Below, piece after piece: positions 22,632-32,935 of a stretch of DNA of 40,795 bases. The stretch is taken from assembly GCF_963678635.1 (NCBI RefSeq), contig NW_026971298.1, positions 1 to 40,795 on the forward strand. The letters run 5' to 3'. The position numbers and the translations under genes were made by a program. The notes below the pieces were generated by a model. The model had not been told where the DNA came from and searched no databases. It was given only the letters and a program-made list of their open reading frames with translations. The DNA comes from Symsagittifera roscoffensis. Its lineage: Eukaryota > Xenacoelomorpha > Acoela > Convolutidae. How positions within the stretch are numbered: the stretch's first letter is position 1; every line of letters starts with the position of its first letter.

Positions 22632-25600
22632 ACTTTTAGTAAAAATTTACTCATAAATCTATTTGAACCAGGAATCAGTCCATGTAAAACAGAATTTCCA
22701 GATGTAAGAATAAAAAGACAACTAATAGATCACTATATAAAAGATATCGCAAAAACAACACAACAATACGGTATCTACACTATAGGAATCTACACACCAT
22801 GCAATAATAATAAATATGTTATTCAAACAGATGATCTTGATCTTGAATTTTCAAAAGTATTCACAGAATATATCAAAAATATACAATACCATAACTCACA
22901 GAGAGCAAACTCAAAACTCACAAATGAAATTTTTGCTATAATATACACAAATTTAAATATATTAGAAACAACAGAAACCCAAAGTACATCACGAAATCAG
23001 ACATCTAGACACACCAAAGTTAGAAACGAAATCGCTGCATTTTCTACATTTCTATACGCAATTCGTGAAAATTTTTCGAATAATGACGTTTCACAAAATT
23101 CCAAACACGATTTACAAAAAATACTAGCATGGATTATAATTGATTATTTCGGACATAATTTAGATTTAATTCACCAAGCAAGGAAAAATTTTAGACCTCA
23201 AAGTAACACTGACGACACAGTCATTCATGAACAATCAGATTATGTTTGGGACCCCGATTGGTCTCATGCACTATTTATAAACTTCCCAAATGATATTTCA
23301 AGTCAAGCAATAGACACAATATCTATTCACCCAAATTTTATAAATATTATACCATTAACAATTGACGCCACACCTTTAAACTATAATACATTTTTGCCTG
23401 ATACACAAAATAATAGTTTAAATTCAACGGTTATACATAATGAAAACCTCAATGGAACTCGAAATCTTACACAGCAAGATATTCAAACACCATCACAGTT
23501 CATAAATGAAGAAATTGTCCACACGACAAAAACAACTACGCAACAAAATATTTCACCAATACATCCAAATTTAACAACACCAAAAAATAATAAAGCAACA
23601 TCACCACAAATAACATTACAGTCAACTGTAAAACCTTCAGCCACTTTAGCCCCTAAATTTTCACATATGGATTATCAAACATTTAGACCAATGACACGAC
23701 CACCAAAACCAAAAAGGACATTCACGAGAAATAATTTTGCAGAACACAATTATAATTACACACATCCACCAAGAACAAACTACTCCCCACGAAAACCTAA
23801 TAATAATCATGTATATTCTCATTATTGGGATAAACCAACGACAACCAACAATTCAGTAAATTTTCAACCTAATCAGCATCCTACACAGGATTATAGTGAA
23901 AATTACCCATTTTTTCAACAAAATAAAAATCGACAACAAAAATCTTACCATAAGGATTATGTATCATCCGATGATGATCATTTACCAGATATTTTTGAAC
24001 CATACATACAAGAGTATCGTACACAAAAACCACGACGTACTCAATATAAAAGAATTTTTCCTGAAAACCCGCTAGATACTCAGAACCAACAACCACAAAT
24101 GCCAAATTCATACAATACACAATTTTTTCAACCAATGCAAACACAAAATCCAATGACTATGCATTCGTATCAACCAAATCAAATGCAAAATGAAATCCCA
24201 TTACCATATTATCTACAACAACATGAAATCACAAAAAATCAATTGACAAATTTTTCACAAATACCAAATGCCGCAGAGTCATTACAAATGACGATGAACC
24301 CATATCTCATGGGAGGATCATCAATAACATCAAATAAACCACTCATGATATTTACAGGAACAGACCCTGAATACTCAGTAGAAGACTACTTAAATGCAGT
24401 CACAGCAAATCTAATTTTAAATATAGGACCTGAACCAATAAATACACCACTCCATCAAAATTGGATACATCGCCGCACAGCGTTGATACAAACAACACTA
24501 GATGGCGCAGCACAAAAATGGTTTTCAGTACTACCTATAGAAATAATATCAGATTGGAGAAGATTCACACAGGAATTCTCAAAAATGTTTGATTCTGAAA
24601 GAAACAAACAACATCAAAGAGTTTTATGTAATGAAATTCGAAGATTACCAAATGAAACAATATAACAACTAGCAGTCAGAATCGAAACACTAGTTCGAAA
24701 AGCATATTCGCTTAATAGACACGATTATAAAAACACAAAAATGACGGAAATCTTAATGATGACCTTAACACCACAATTAAGAAAAATTGCAATAAAGAAA
24801 AGAGCATCTCATCCTTCCTCAATTCGAGAACCGGATCTAGATTTCAGAAAACTAGTCGATAAATTAGAACAAGCAGAGATCACAATGAAACTCGAAGAAA
24901 CCGAAAACTTAAAATTACAAATGTTAATCACATCGAAACAAAAACTACACACATTAACAATATACAAGAATCAGATGTAGACCTATCTGAAAAAATCACC
25001 GAAATTTTAAACTTATATGAAAAGAATCCAAACTGGAAAGGCAAACCATCTTTTATGAAATGGTGTAATTATTGTCGACGATACGGACACAGTATCTCTG
25101 AATGTAGACAAAAACAGCAAAACAACCAAAATAAACCTCAAAAACACAAAGAGCCAAACAAATCATTTTATCAATACATGAAAAAAGATCAAAACCTACC
25201 AAACAAAAATGTATACAGTAACAATAGCTCTGGAAAACCACTTCCAAGCAATCAAAACTATTCTCGAAATCAATCACCGTGTAACTCTAATTATAGAGGT
25301 AGATCACCCGAACAAAGAAATTCACGAAATTTCTCACAAAATAGATATAGTCGATCAAATAGTAGAAACAACTATCCACGATCAAACTCAAACTCAACAC
25401 AATTTGTTTCAGCATCCAGTTCCCAGTCAAATAGGAATAGAAATTATTCAAACAATCAGTCACGAAATTCATCTTATAATAGAAATAGAAACTATTCAAA
25501 TAATAGGAACAGAAACTATTCAAACAACAGAAATAGAAGCTATTCCAACAACCGTAATAATTATCCAAACAATAGATCACGGAATAACTCATACACAGAT

Positions 25601-25860
25601 CAAACTATCATAGATCAAATAACAATCAACACAATAGATCGAGAAATAATTCACAAAATCGAAACTTCAGTTACAATAATCGATATCGAAATTACTCCCA
25701 ATCACCTCATAGGAATAATAATAGTTATCACAATTCTCAGCACAGACATAGAAGTAACACACCAAAACATCAAAGACAAATTAACCAAGTACAGACAAAT
25801 GAAGAAATAATTTCAGACCCCCCAGTTATAGAAAACACAGAAAATATCGAATTACAAGTG
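22632..25860 (+). pseudogene. gag: gag (structural polyprotein) of the LTR element, interrupted
   Basis: Frame 0 is open from 22632 to a TAA at 24663-24665, and no ATG occurs in its first ~1 kb. The first third is a mixed-composition domain. It is followed by a long Pro/Gln/Asn-rich stretch (about 23400-24300). A Retrotrans_gag-like capsid block (about 24350-24780) carries DGAAQKWF and the W-rich FxxxF pattern. The stop at 24663 lies inside this block; the same frame continues to 24980. The frame then changes near 24950, after which a CCHC zinc knuckle appears: Cys at 25064, Cys at 25073, His at 25088, Cys at 25103 (CX2CX4HX4C). An Asn/Arg/Ser/Tyr repeat tail with RNRNYSNN units follows to about 25600, where the frame changes again and leads into pol. 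Gag would package RNA and build particles. At more than 1000 codons it is far longer than usual for Gypsy gag. Confidence 0.85.
25055..25610 (+). other. Nucleocapsid portion of gag: CCHC knuckle plus RN-rich repeats
   Basis: This is the segment of gag that is continuous in frame 2. The knuckle motif sits at the N-terminal end (residues 4-17 counted from 25055). The rest is low-complexity and strongly basic, with at least four imperfect RNRNYSNN-like units at about 25430-25560, suited to RNA binding. After about 25600 this frame switches to an Ile/Thr-rich composition, the sign of a lost frame. Confidence 0.8.
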
Positions 25861-27114
25861 AACCACATTAATTGCGAATCAACAGACAGTGAAAGCGATA
25901 CAGATAATAATATCTTAATTAACATGATAACTGTCGAAAATGACTATGAATCAGTCACATATGAAAAACCTTTTAGTTCACACATATATGAAAATCAATT
26001 AGAACTCCTTAATAACTATTATTTCGGACCGAATAATCATAATACACAAACCACCCAGGAAGTACACAAAATTCACACGGAAAATTCACTTGACAAAGAC
26101 AAAGTAGAAAACCTAAGTACAAACCACATATATCAAAATATACAAAAAGAACAGCCACGAGAAAAAATTTGGACAATCCCATTTCTCTTAGAAAGCCCCA
26201 AAAACAAAGAATTTCAACCACCAGATCTTGAAATTTTAATCGACTCAGGCGCAGAATCAAATATCATCAATATCCCTACATGGAATGAAATCAGATTATT
26301 ACATCCAAATTTAAAACCTTTAGAAACATCTAGTAAGTTAGCAACAGCACAAGGATCAATGTTAACAAACTATGGAAAAATCCAATTATTCCTTGTCCCC
26401 ACAAGAACAATGGAACAAAACAAAATTCTAATTAAACCATTCAAACAAACATTTCACATCACCGATATTAAGCATAATATTATAGACATACCATTTATTA
26501 CTAAGTACATACCAACCATAAATATATTAAATAGTAAATTACACATAAAAGATAAATATACAAAAATAAAGAACACCGCTTTAACATTTTTTCAAAGATT
26601 AAACAAACAACCACCATTTTTCTCCAAATTCTACCCAATTTATATTCAAGAACGAAGACACCTGAAACCACTATCAGGAACTGTCTATAAATTCTCCAGA
26701 AAACAAGTTCGTCAATTTAACACAAATCAAAATAGACAACAACTCTTTATGCCAGATTTTGATTTCAGACCAATCCACAAATTTTTCAAAATAACAATAT
26801 TCTCAATAAAATATGAAAAGAACATTAATTCCGATATTATTTCACTACACGTATTTAATAATACACCAGACAAAATAACACTACCCCTAGGATTATTAGG
26901 ATATTGCGAGACAAACGCAACAACTTCACCTGTAAAAGAAGTAGCATACAGAGTTAATAATATATTGCAATTACTTGACATTTGCCAATCCACAATTCTC
27001 AACGAAGAATTATCTATAAATAAAATAATAGGTAATGAAAAAAGAAATACATACTATTTCACAAAAACCCCATATTTTAAACAAAATATACAAAAGACAA
27101 ACAGAAATTTTTAA
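25611..27114 (+). pseudogene. pol: pol, aspartic protease segment
   Basis: This frame (1) is open from about 25611 to a TAA at 27112-27114. An acidic linker leads to the retropepsin signature ILIDSGAES, with the catalytic DSG codons at 26242-26250. The flanking downstream region (TAQGS, then IIDIPF) fits a retroviral-type aspartic protease, which acts as a homodimer. The ~270 residues after the protease core are not assigned. They could be a protease-RT spacer, longer than usual. The frame ends just before RT, whose frame begins by 27117 at the latest, so a further frame change lies near 27100. Protease would process Gag and Pol. Confidence 0.85.
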
Positions 27115-28001
27115 CTATGTTCAATTTTCAACACTCACAGATAACACAAAATGAATTTGATAAACTAGCACAACAGCTATTAAAACATTCATCAGTTTAT
27201 GCAACATCAAAAATTGACGTAGGAAAAGTCAGTTCATCCCTATATCTTCCATTAAAACCAGACGCAGTTTTCAAAAAACAAAGAGCAAGCAAAGTACCAA
27301 TTCACTTACATGACAAAGTCAACAGATTATTAAATATTTTAGAACAATATGAAATTATATCACCAGTAAAAAAAGAAGAACAACCAAAAGGTAACACATT
27401 TATCAATCCCATTATCATTTTAGCAAAACGCGAATCACTAAAGATAGTTTTGGACGCCAGATATCTCAGTTCACTAATTGATGAATCCAAATGTAATTGG
27501 CCTATTGAACCCATACAAGTAACTTTAACAAAAATTAATGGAAAATACTTCACAACCGCAGACATGAACAGTGCTTACAACCAAATGCCTTTAGACGAAC
27601 AATCACGACGTCTAACGCAATTCGTTATAGGAAATCAACAAAACGAAATAAATCGATTATTCTATGGAATATCCATAGGACCAGCAGCTTTTTCAGCTTT
27701 CATGAGCAAAATTTTTTGACCATTAATACTAAAGAAAAACGCAATCACATATTTAGACGATGTCTTCATGCAATCACAAACTAAAGAAGAAATGTTTACA
27801 GTTTTAGAGCAATATCATAAAATTCTTCAGAACAAAAATCTGAAGGCAGCCCCAGATAAATCACATTTCTTCCTAACACGAGTAAAGTTTTTAGGACATA
27901 ACATTGAGCGAAACACTATTACTCCATTAAAATCACGCATTGACGCAATCCAAAAACTTCAGCCACAAACAAATAAAAACTAAATTCAAGAATTCCTCGG
28001 A
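27090..28001 (+). pseudogene. pol: pol, reverse transcriptase domain with two in-frame stops
   Basis: RT in frame 0 shows the fingers/palm motifs in order: INPIIILAKR, KIVLDARYLSS, FTTADMNSAYNQ with the motif A Asp, PLDEQSRRLTQFVIG, then FYGISIGPAAFS. A TGA interrupts at 27717-27719. The same frame then gives motif C as YLDD at 27750-27761, and LKAAPDKS...VKFLGH near the thumb (KFLGH is typical of Gypsy RT). A second stop, TAA, lies at 27981-27983, directly before the EFLGMLNF block that starts the connection to RNase H. The remaining motifs look normal, so the breaks seem recent. RT would copy the RNA from the tRNA primer into cDNA. Confidence 0.95.
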
Positions 28002-28860
28002 ATGTTAAATTTCTTAAGTAAATACGTTTACGAAATGCAACTATATTTAAGACCCTTTTATAACATCCTCAGACAACTAAATAATTTTGAATGGACCACT
28101 GAACATCAAACACGATTTGAGGAAATCAAAAAACTGTTAACGGAACAAATATCAAACACAATTCCAGATCCGAACCAACCATTTTACGCTATGTGCGATG
28201 CTTCAAATTTTGGCATCGGCGCAGCACTATTACAATCACATAGTGGAACGAACAAAATGAATCTAATATCAGCAAATTCACGACTTTTTACCGAAGCCGA
28301 ACTACGACTCTCCACCTTAATGAGAGCGTGTACAGCTATAATTTATACACTTAAAGAATACGAATTTCTAATCCTTGGATCAAAACATCCAACAGTTTTA
28401 TTCACAGATCAAAAATCAATTATATTTCTTTTTACACAAAAGTCAAATCCAAATCATAGAGTTTATAGATTTCAACTAATTCTAATGAAATTCCCAAACT
28501 TACACATAGTTTGGACAGCAGGAAAAAACCTTGCATTACCAGACACCTTAAGTAGAAATACACCACCACAACTACTTACACGAAAAACTACAGTTGAAAT
28601 ACCAAAAAACATTAAATTCTATCTCACAAAAGACGAAACATCACCCCGATTAGAATGCAAATACGCAGTAAAAACTGATATTGACCAAAAGCAAATAAAT
28701 AACCTACAACATTTTCCACTCTATCTAGATTGCCAAAATAATCACTACGAAGTTGATTTATTAGGTACACAAACATTCAAACCTATTCCACACTCACAAT
28801 GGATAACAGATATTACAAAACAAAAGAAAACCAAACAACAATCTCATAAAAAATATTTTT
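28002..28860 (+). pseudogene. pol: pol, RNase H domain and linker, catalytic Glu replaced
   Basis: Counted from 28002, the motifs are CDASNFGIGAAL (Asp66, codon 28197), SRLFTEAELRLSTLMRACTA, LFTDQKS (Asp136, codon 28407) and LALPDTLSR (Asp181, codon 28542). These are the Asp positions of the DEDD set. In Gypsy RNase H the STxxxE block supplies the catalytic Glu; here the matching position is Ala109 (GCG codon). The frame ends at 28889. The sequence after about 28860 is better in frame 1, so a frame change lies at about 28840-28860. RNase H degrades the RNA strand in the RNA/DNA hybrid. Confidence 0.9.
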
Positions 28861-30826
28861 CCACTAATCGAAAAAGAAAACTTAACTGATAAAATAAATT
28901 TATCAGGACCACAATTTAAAGACACAAAATATACTATCAACCAAGTTTTTAATCTTCGTGACCCACTTGATACAATCCCCCTATCAAAAACAGAAATTGA
29001 CAATATTTTTCTACCACCAACAGAAAAAATCACACTTGAACTTTTAAAACGATATCAAAGTTTAGACCCAGTAATACGACAGCTCAAATCATGGAACAAA
29101 TATAAAACAAAACCAGCAAAAGCTGATACCACAATTTTAGGAAACAAAACACTTCTTCGCTATTTCCGAAAATTTAATATCACAACAATAAACGAAAACA
29201 CAGATCTTTTAAAATATCAACTCGATGATTCTAAAGTCCCCTGTCTTCCCTTAAGTATGATATTAATAGCATTCAATATCACTCATACACAAAATACAAA
29301 AGGACACTCCGGATCAGAAAAAAAACATATTCAATTTTTACACAAAGTTTTTATTTTCCAAACGCCCCAATTTGGATAAAAGTATTATGCAATGATTGTA
29401 TAATATGTCAACTAAACAAACCTTACCCAAATCAGAAACAAATAGCACAAAAACAAGATTTTAAAGGACAAAGTCTATACTTTAATCACAGAATATCATT
29501 TGACACAAAAGGACCAATTTCCCCATCTTCAGAAGGAAACTCATACATTATGGTCATTGTTGACGCATTTACACATTATGTAGCACTCAACCCAGTACCA
29601 CATTGTAACGCTTATTACGCTTACACAACACTCTACGAACATTGGATAGCAAATTTTGGACTACCAGAAATTCTAGTAACAGACAACGGTACGGAATTCA
29701 TTTATAATGAAATAATCACACTATGTCACCTATACAACAATAAACATAAATCACGTACATCTCATGCACCTTGGACAAATGGATTAGTCGAAGGTATGAA
29801 TCGTTCATTACAAGAATATCTTAGATGTATCATAAATGGAAATGACACAAAATACACAGAATGGTCAACAGATGTAAAATTATTCCCATTAGCATACAAT
29901 TCACAAATAACGACAACCATAGGAATGTCACCATATGAAATGGTTTTTAACCATAAACCAAGAAAACCAATAATGTTCACAGCAAATGCACATAAAAAGG
30001 CACAAGGACATTGCAAACTGACTAAAGATTCAATATGCTATAACCTACCATTACATACACATGATGAAGATCATTTTCATCACCCACAAGTTCTCAAACT
30101 AGCCTCCGGTACACACACCGAATGGATTTTAAACAGAGATAAAAAGCATAACGAAATCTACCAAAAAGTAACAAAGAAATTGTTACAACGACAAAACATT
30201 AATCACCAAATTAATCAACAATTTACGCCAGCCACCGATTTAAAAATAGGAACATTTGTTTTAATACCAAATTTTCAAACACAAAAAGGAATATCTAAAA
30301 AACTGCAACCACTTAGAAAAGGACCCTACCAAATAATTGATAAACCAACTGAAATCACATATAAACTTATAGACACAACAAAAAAAGAAATTGTTCAACA
30401 CAGAAACAATCTAATACCTTATCATCCGAAAGAATACGCTTTACTCGAGCTAACTCAACTATATTCTTTCACCGGTTTAAAGTTATTCAAAATAACGCAC
30501 AAATAGAGCCAGTATTAAATGAAAGTCATAAAAATCAACATACACAAATTCAAAAACAAGACACATTTCACAAAGAGACAAAAACACTAAAATCAGATAA
30601 TTTAGAAAAAGAGAAAAAAAATAGAAAGATGATAGAAAAAATCTTGCCACAAGAACAAAAAGAAAAATCCACACATAGAGAATCATCAAGACTTAGAAAC
30701 CAACCACGTAAAAATTATAAAACATTCATCCCACAATCTAAAATATTAAAGAAAATTGAATTTCAAAAAAGAAATCATTTTCCTCTTCACACATTTTCAC
30801 CTCCATATACATCTCAGGCGTTTTAA
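28861..30826 (+). pseudogene. pol: pol, integrase with HHCC, DD35E and GPY/F modules, frame-broken
   Basis: Frame 1 (28861 to about 29360) carries the two His of the zinc-binding domain (29284 and 29305, in HTQNTKGHSG). Frame 0 resumes there with the Cys pair in CNDCIICQLNK (29388-29408). It runs through the catalytic core: Asp in IVDAF (29562), Asp in TDNGTEF (29682) and Glu in GLVEGMNR (29790). There are exactly 35 residues between the last two. The GPY/F module is LRKGPYQIID near 30312-30341, followed by HRNNLIPYHPKE. Frame 0 stops at 30506. A Lys/Glu-rich tail with SSRLRNQPRKNY, common at Gypsy integrase C-termini, continues in frame 2 to a TAA at 30824-30826, so a third frame change lies near 30475. 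Integrase would insert the cDNA with a 4-bp duplication, as seen. Confidence 0.95.
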
Positions 30827-31380
30827 TTTTCATATTTTCCAAATATCATGCTGAGATAAACACAAAGATTCTAGTTCAAATTCAACCAATAAAATTCACT
30901 CAAATCAACCACTTCCGAATCTCTAAGTACCAACCTCTTAGCAGATAGACATTAATCTCCAGGCATATCTGTAACTGTAACTTTTCAACCTCCAGGTCAA
31001 AAATAAGCAACTCGCTAAAATTTGACAACTAAAATAAATATCACGATAATATTCCAACCCTCCCCTATCTAATAACCCAAAGATCAACTATATTTTCCCA
31101 AAATTACCCTCCAAAACCCCCCAACCAAAAATGGCAAATTAGCCCAAAGAAAAAATGAACCATGATCATTTAGCCTAAAGTTCAATTTTCTCAAAAATAT
31201 CTCAGATTACCCACCAAATAAAAATAAAATCAAGAAGACCTCCCGAGCATCATAAAAGAAGCCCTCAAAAAATTTTCAAGAAACTCAACCCACTTGTCAA
31301 AAAACCAATAAATAATCCGACCACACTTGAATATAGCCCCAGCAATTCGAAAAATATTGACGAAGAAATCATTTTCTCGA
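30827..31380. other. Non-coding spacer between pol and the downstream ORFs
   Basis: The stretch is rich in A and C on this strand, with no supported frame. Multiple CTAG/CAG sites could include the acceptor for a spliced subgenomic mRNA of the downstream genes; none can be chosen from sequence alone. Confidence 0.4.
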
Positions 31381-31641
31381 ATGCCTCTTTTCTCTCCAGT
31401 TCTCTTCATAAAAAACCTACTCCTAAACCTTTTCTTCAAACTTTTTCTCATTTCTAAATTTTTCATCATACTTTGTATTGACATTTTTGAAGTTTTCATA
31501 GTCATTCTAATAATTTTCTTTAACATAATTTTGATTTTGTACACCTTATTTGCCCTATACTCCCATTGTTCCCTACTCATTGACCACATGTACAGGTACG
31601 ATAATTTCAAAATCAATTTAAATGATGCGAACAATTTTTAG
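31381..31641 (+). CDS. Small highly hydrophobic membrane protein (86 aa), unknown
   Basis: From the ATG at 31381 the frame gives 86 residues. They are made almost entirely of Phe, Leu and Ile from residue 6 to 60, with at least two predicted membrane spans (LFFKLFLISKFFIILC and VFIVILIIFFNIILILY). A short polar tail ends in NANNF-like sequence. The local base composition switches from A-rich to T-rich, as expected for a hydrophobic coding segment. It overlaps the next ORF by 20 bases. Its size and placement recall small membrane accessory proteins of enveloped viruses, but no family is recognised and the frame could be fortuitous. Confidence 0.4.
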   Translation: MPLFSPVLFIKNLLLNLFFKLFLISKFFIILCIDIFEVFIVILIIFFNIILILYTLFALYSHCSLLIDHMYRYDNFKINLNDANNF

Positions 31642-31810
31642 TAGAACAGATATTTTTCTCCTATTCATAATCTTCCTCACATTTGTAACATCCCTAATTA
31701 TGACAAAATGTAAATGTATAAAAAAGGCAATAGTAACATTTGCATTAGCCAAGATTCTTTTGATTCTATTCATCGAAGAATACTATAACAAACATAGATC
31801 TTCTCACTAA
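31622..31810 (+). CDS. Small two-span membrane peptide (62 aa), possibly the N-terminus of ORF X
   Basis: The ATG at 31622 overlaps the preceding ORF by 20 bases. The peptide has one hydrophobic span at about residues 11-27, a Cys/Lys cluster (KCKCIKK), a second span (FALAKILLILFI) and a charged end. Its TAA at 31808-31810 is followed in the same frame by the long open stretch of ORF X. It is therefore either a small membrane protein of its own or the membrane anchor of X separated by a stop. No family is recognised. Confidence 0.45.
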   Translation: MMRTIFSRTDIFLLFIIFLTFVTSLIMTKCKCIKKAIVTFALAKILLILFIEEYYNKHRSSH

Positions 31811-32935
31811 GTTATTCAAAATTGCAAACACACTTTCAAAATTGCTAACCAAACACCCCCAAATCAGTCTTCACCGACAACTTCCCAAGAAAACCCAACA
31901 GTACCAACAACTACCCAGAACCCACAAACATCCACACGAACTTCATTTCAAGATAACCCATACACTTTTGAACGACACGCTCCCTTATTTGAACCCCTAG
32001 AACCAGTTCAAAGACAAGCATCACTAAGCGAACCAACACAGGGTAATTTATACCCTACACTGCAACAAGACTTAAATCGAATCCGACACATTAGCCAAAA
32101 TCAAAACACAATCGAAGTAAATAGACAAATCATACATCCAAGAAGAAATAGAAATTTTAAAACTCCTAGAATTACTTTTAGCATACCCCAATATTCAACT
32201 CCATCAATTTCAGAAAACTCTAGTATAACGCTCCCAGATACACCAACGCTAACTCCCAACACTCAATCAGAACATCTAGGATCAACAACAACCTCAGCAC
32301 AAATACGTGAAAACCCTTTTAACCAACCTAACCCAAACGAACGTCTACCCCATTGGGCAACACAATCCTACTCACAAGGAGAACCTAACTTAGTCAACGA
32401 CCGAATAGATACTTCGTCAGAAACAACATTTTCATCTCTACCAGAAACACTATCACTTCCATCAACACCACCCCTAAGTCAAATTTCACCATCAATTTTC
32501 CCTTTAAATATCTCACACGATATTGAAACTAGATATAGTGAACAACCTACAAATATAAACCTCAGATTAGATTGGAATACATTTGTAGCACCACCTCCAT
32601 TATTAGGACAACATAACGAAAGCCACCGACTACACAGTTCGGCACTTAACAGATTACAATACAGACAAGATATTCACGAAGATATCCGAGAACATAACGT
32701 ACAAATATTAAATCAAAACAGCCTTCAACTAAAGTTTGAAATCACAGTTAAACTTAATAACATTGTTCAACATCCTTATCCACTGAACCCTTCAAGCATT
32801 ACAGCTCAAACACTACCACCACCATTTATTACAACGGAAGTAATATATAAATACGATAGATATACAAAAACTACAATCGGATATATAACATTTTATAACC
32901 CATATTCAGGACTATCGTACACATGCATAATTTAA
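31811..32935 (+). pseudogene. ORF X: Pro/Ser/Thr-rich protein with structured C-terminus, no start codon
   Basis: This frame (2) is open for 374 codons, from the stop at 31808-31810 to a TAA at 32933-32935, but contains no ATG. About 240 residues are rich in Pro, Ser, Thr, Asn and Gln (LPDTPTLTP, SLPSTPPLSQ), suggesting a disordered or mucin-like region. The last ~130 residues look folded, with LQLKFEITVKLNN, then PPPFI, IYKY, IGYITFYNPYSG and a final YTCII. It shares its frame with the small membrane ORF before it and overlaps the env-like ATG by 13 bases. A lost start, the stop at 31808, or splicing could explain the missing Met. I do not recognise a family. Its layout resembles ORF Z. Confidence 0.5.

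Noticed and set aside
25209-25613. Ile/Thr/Glu-rich open frame overlapping the gag nucleocapsid region
   Set aside because: It is a shadow of the RN-rich repeat read in another frame. The zinc knuckle and the composition identify the true frame.
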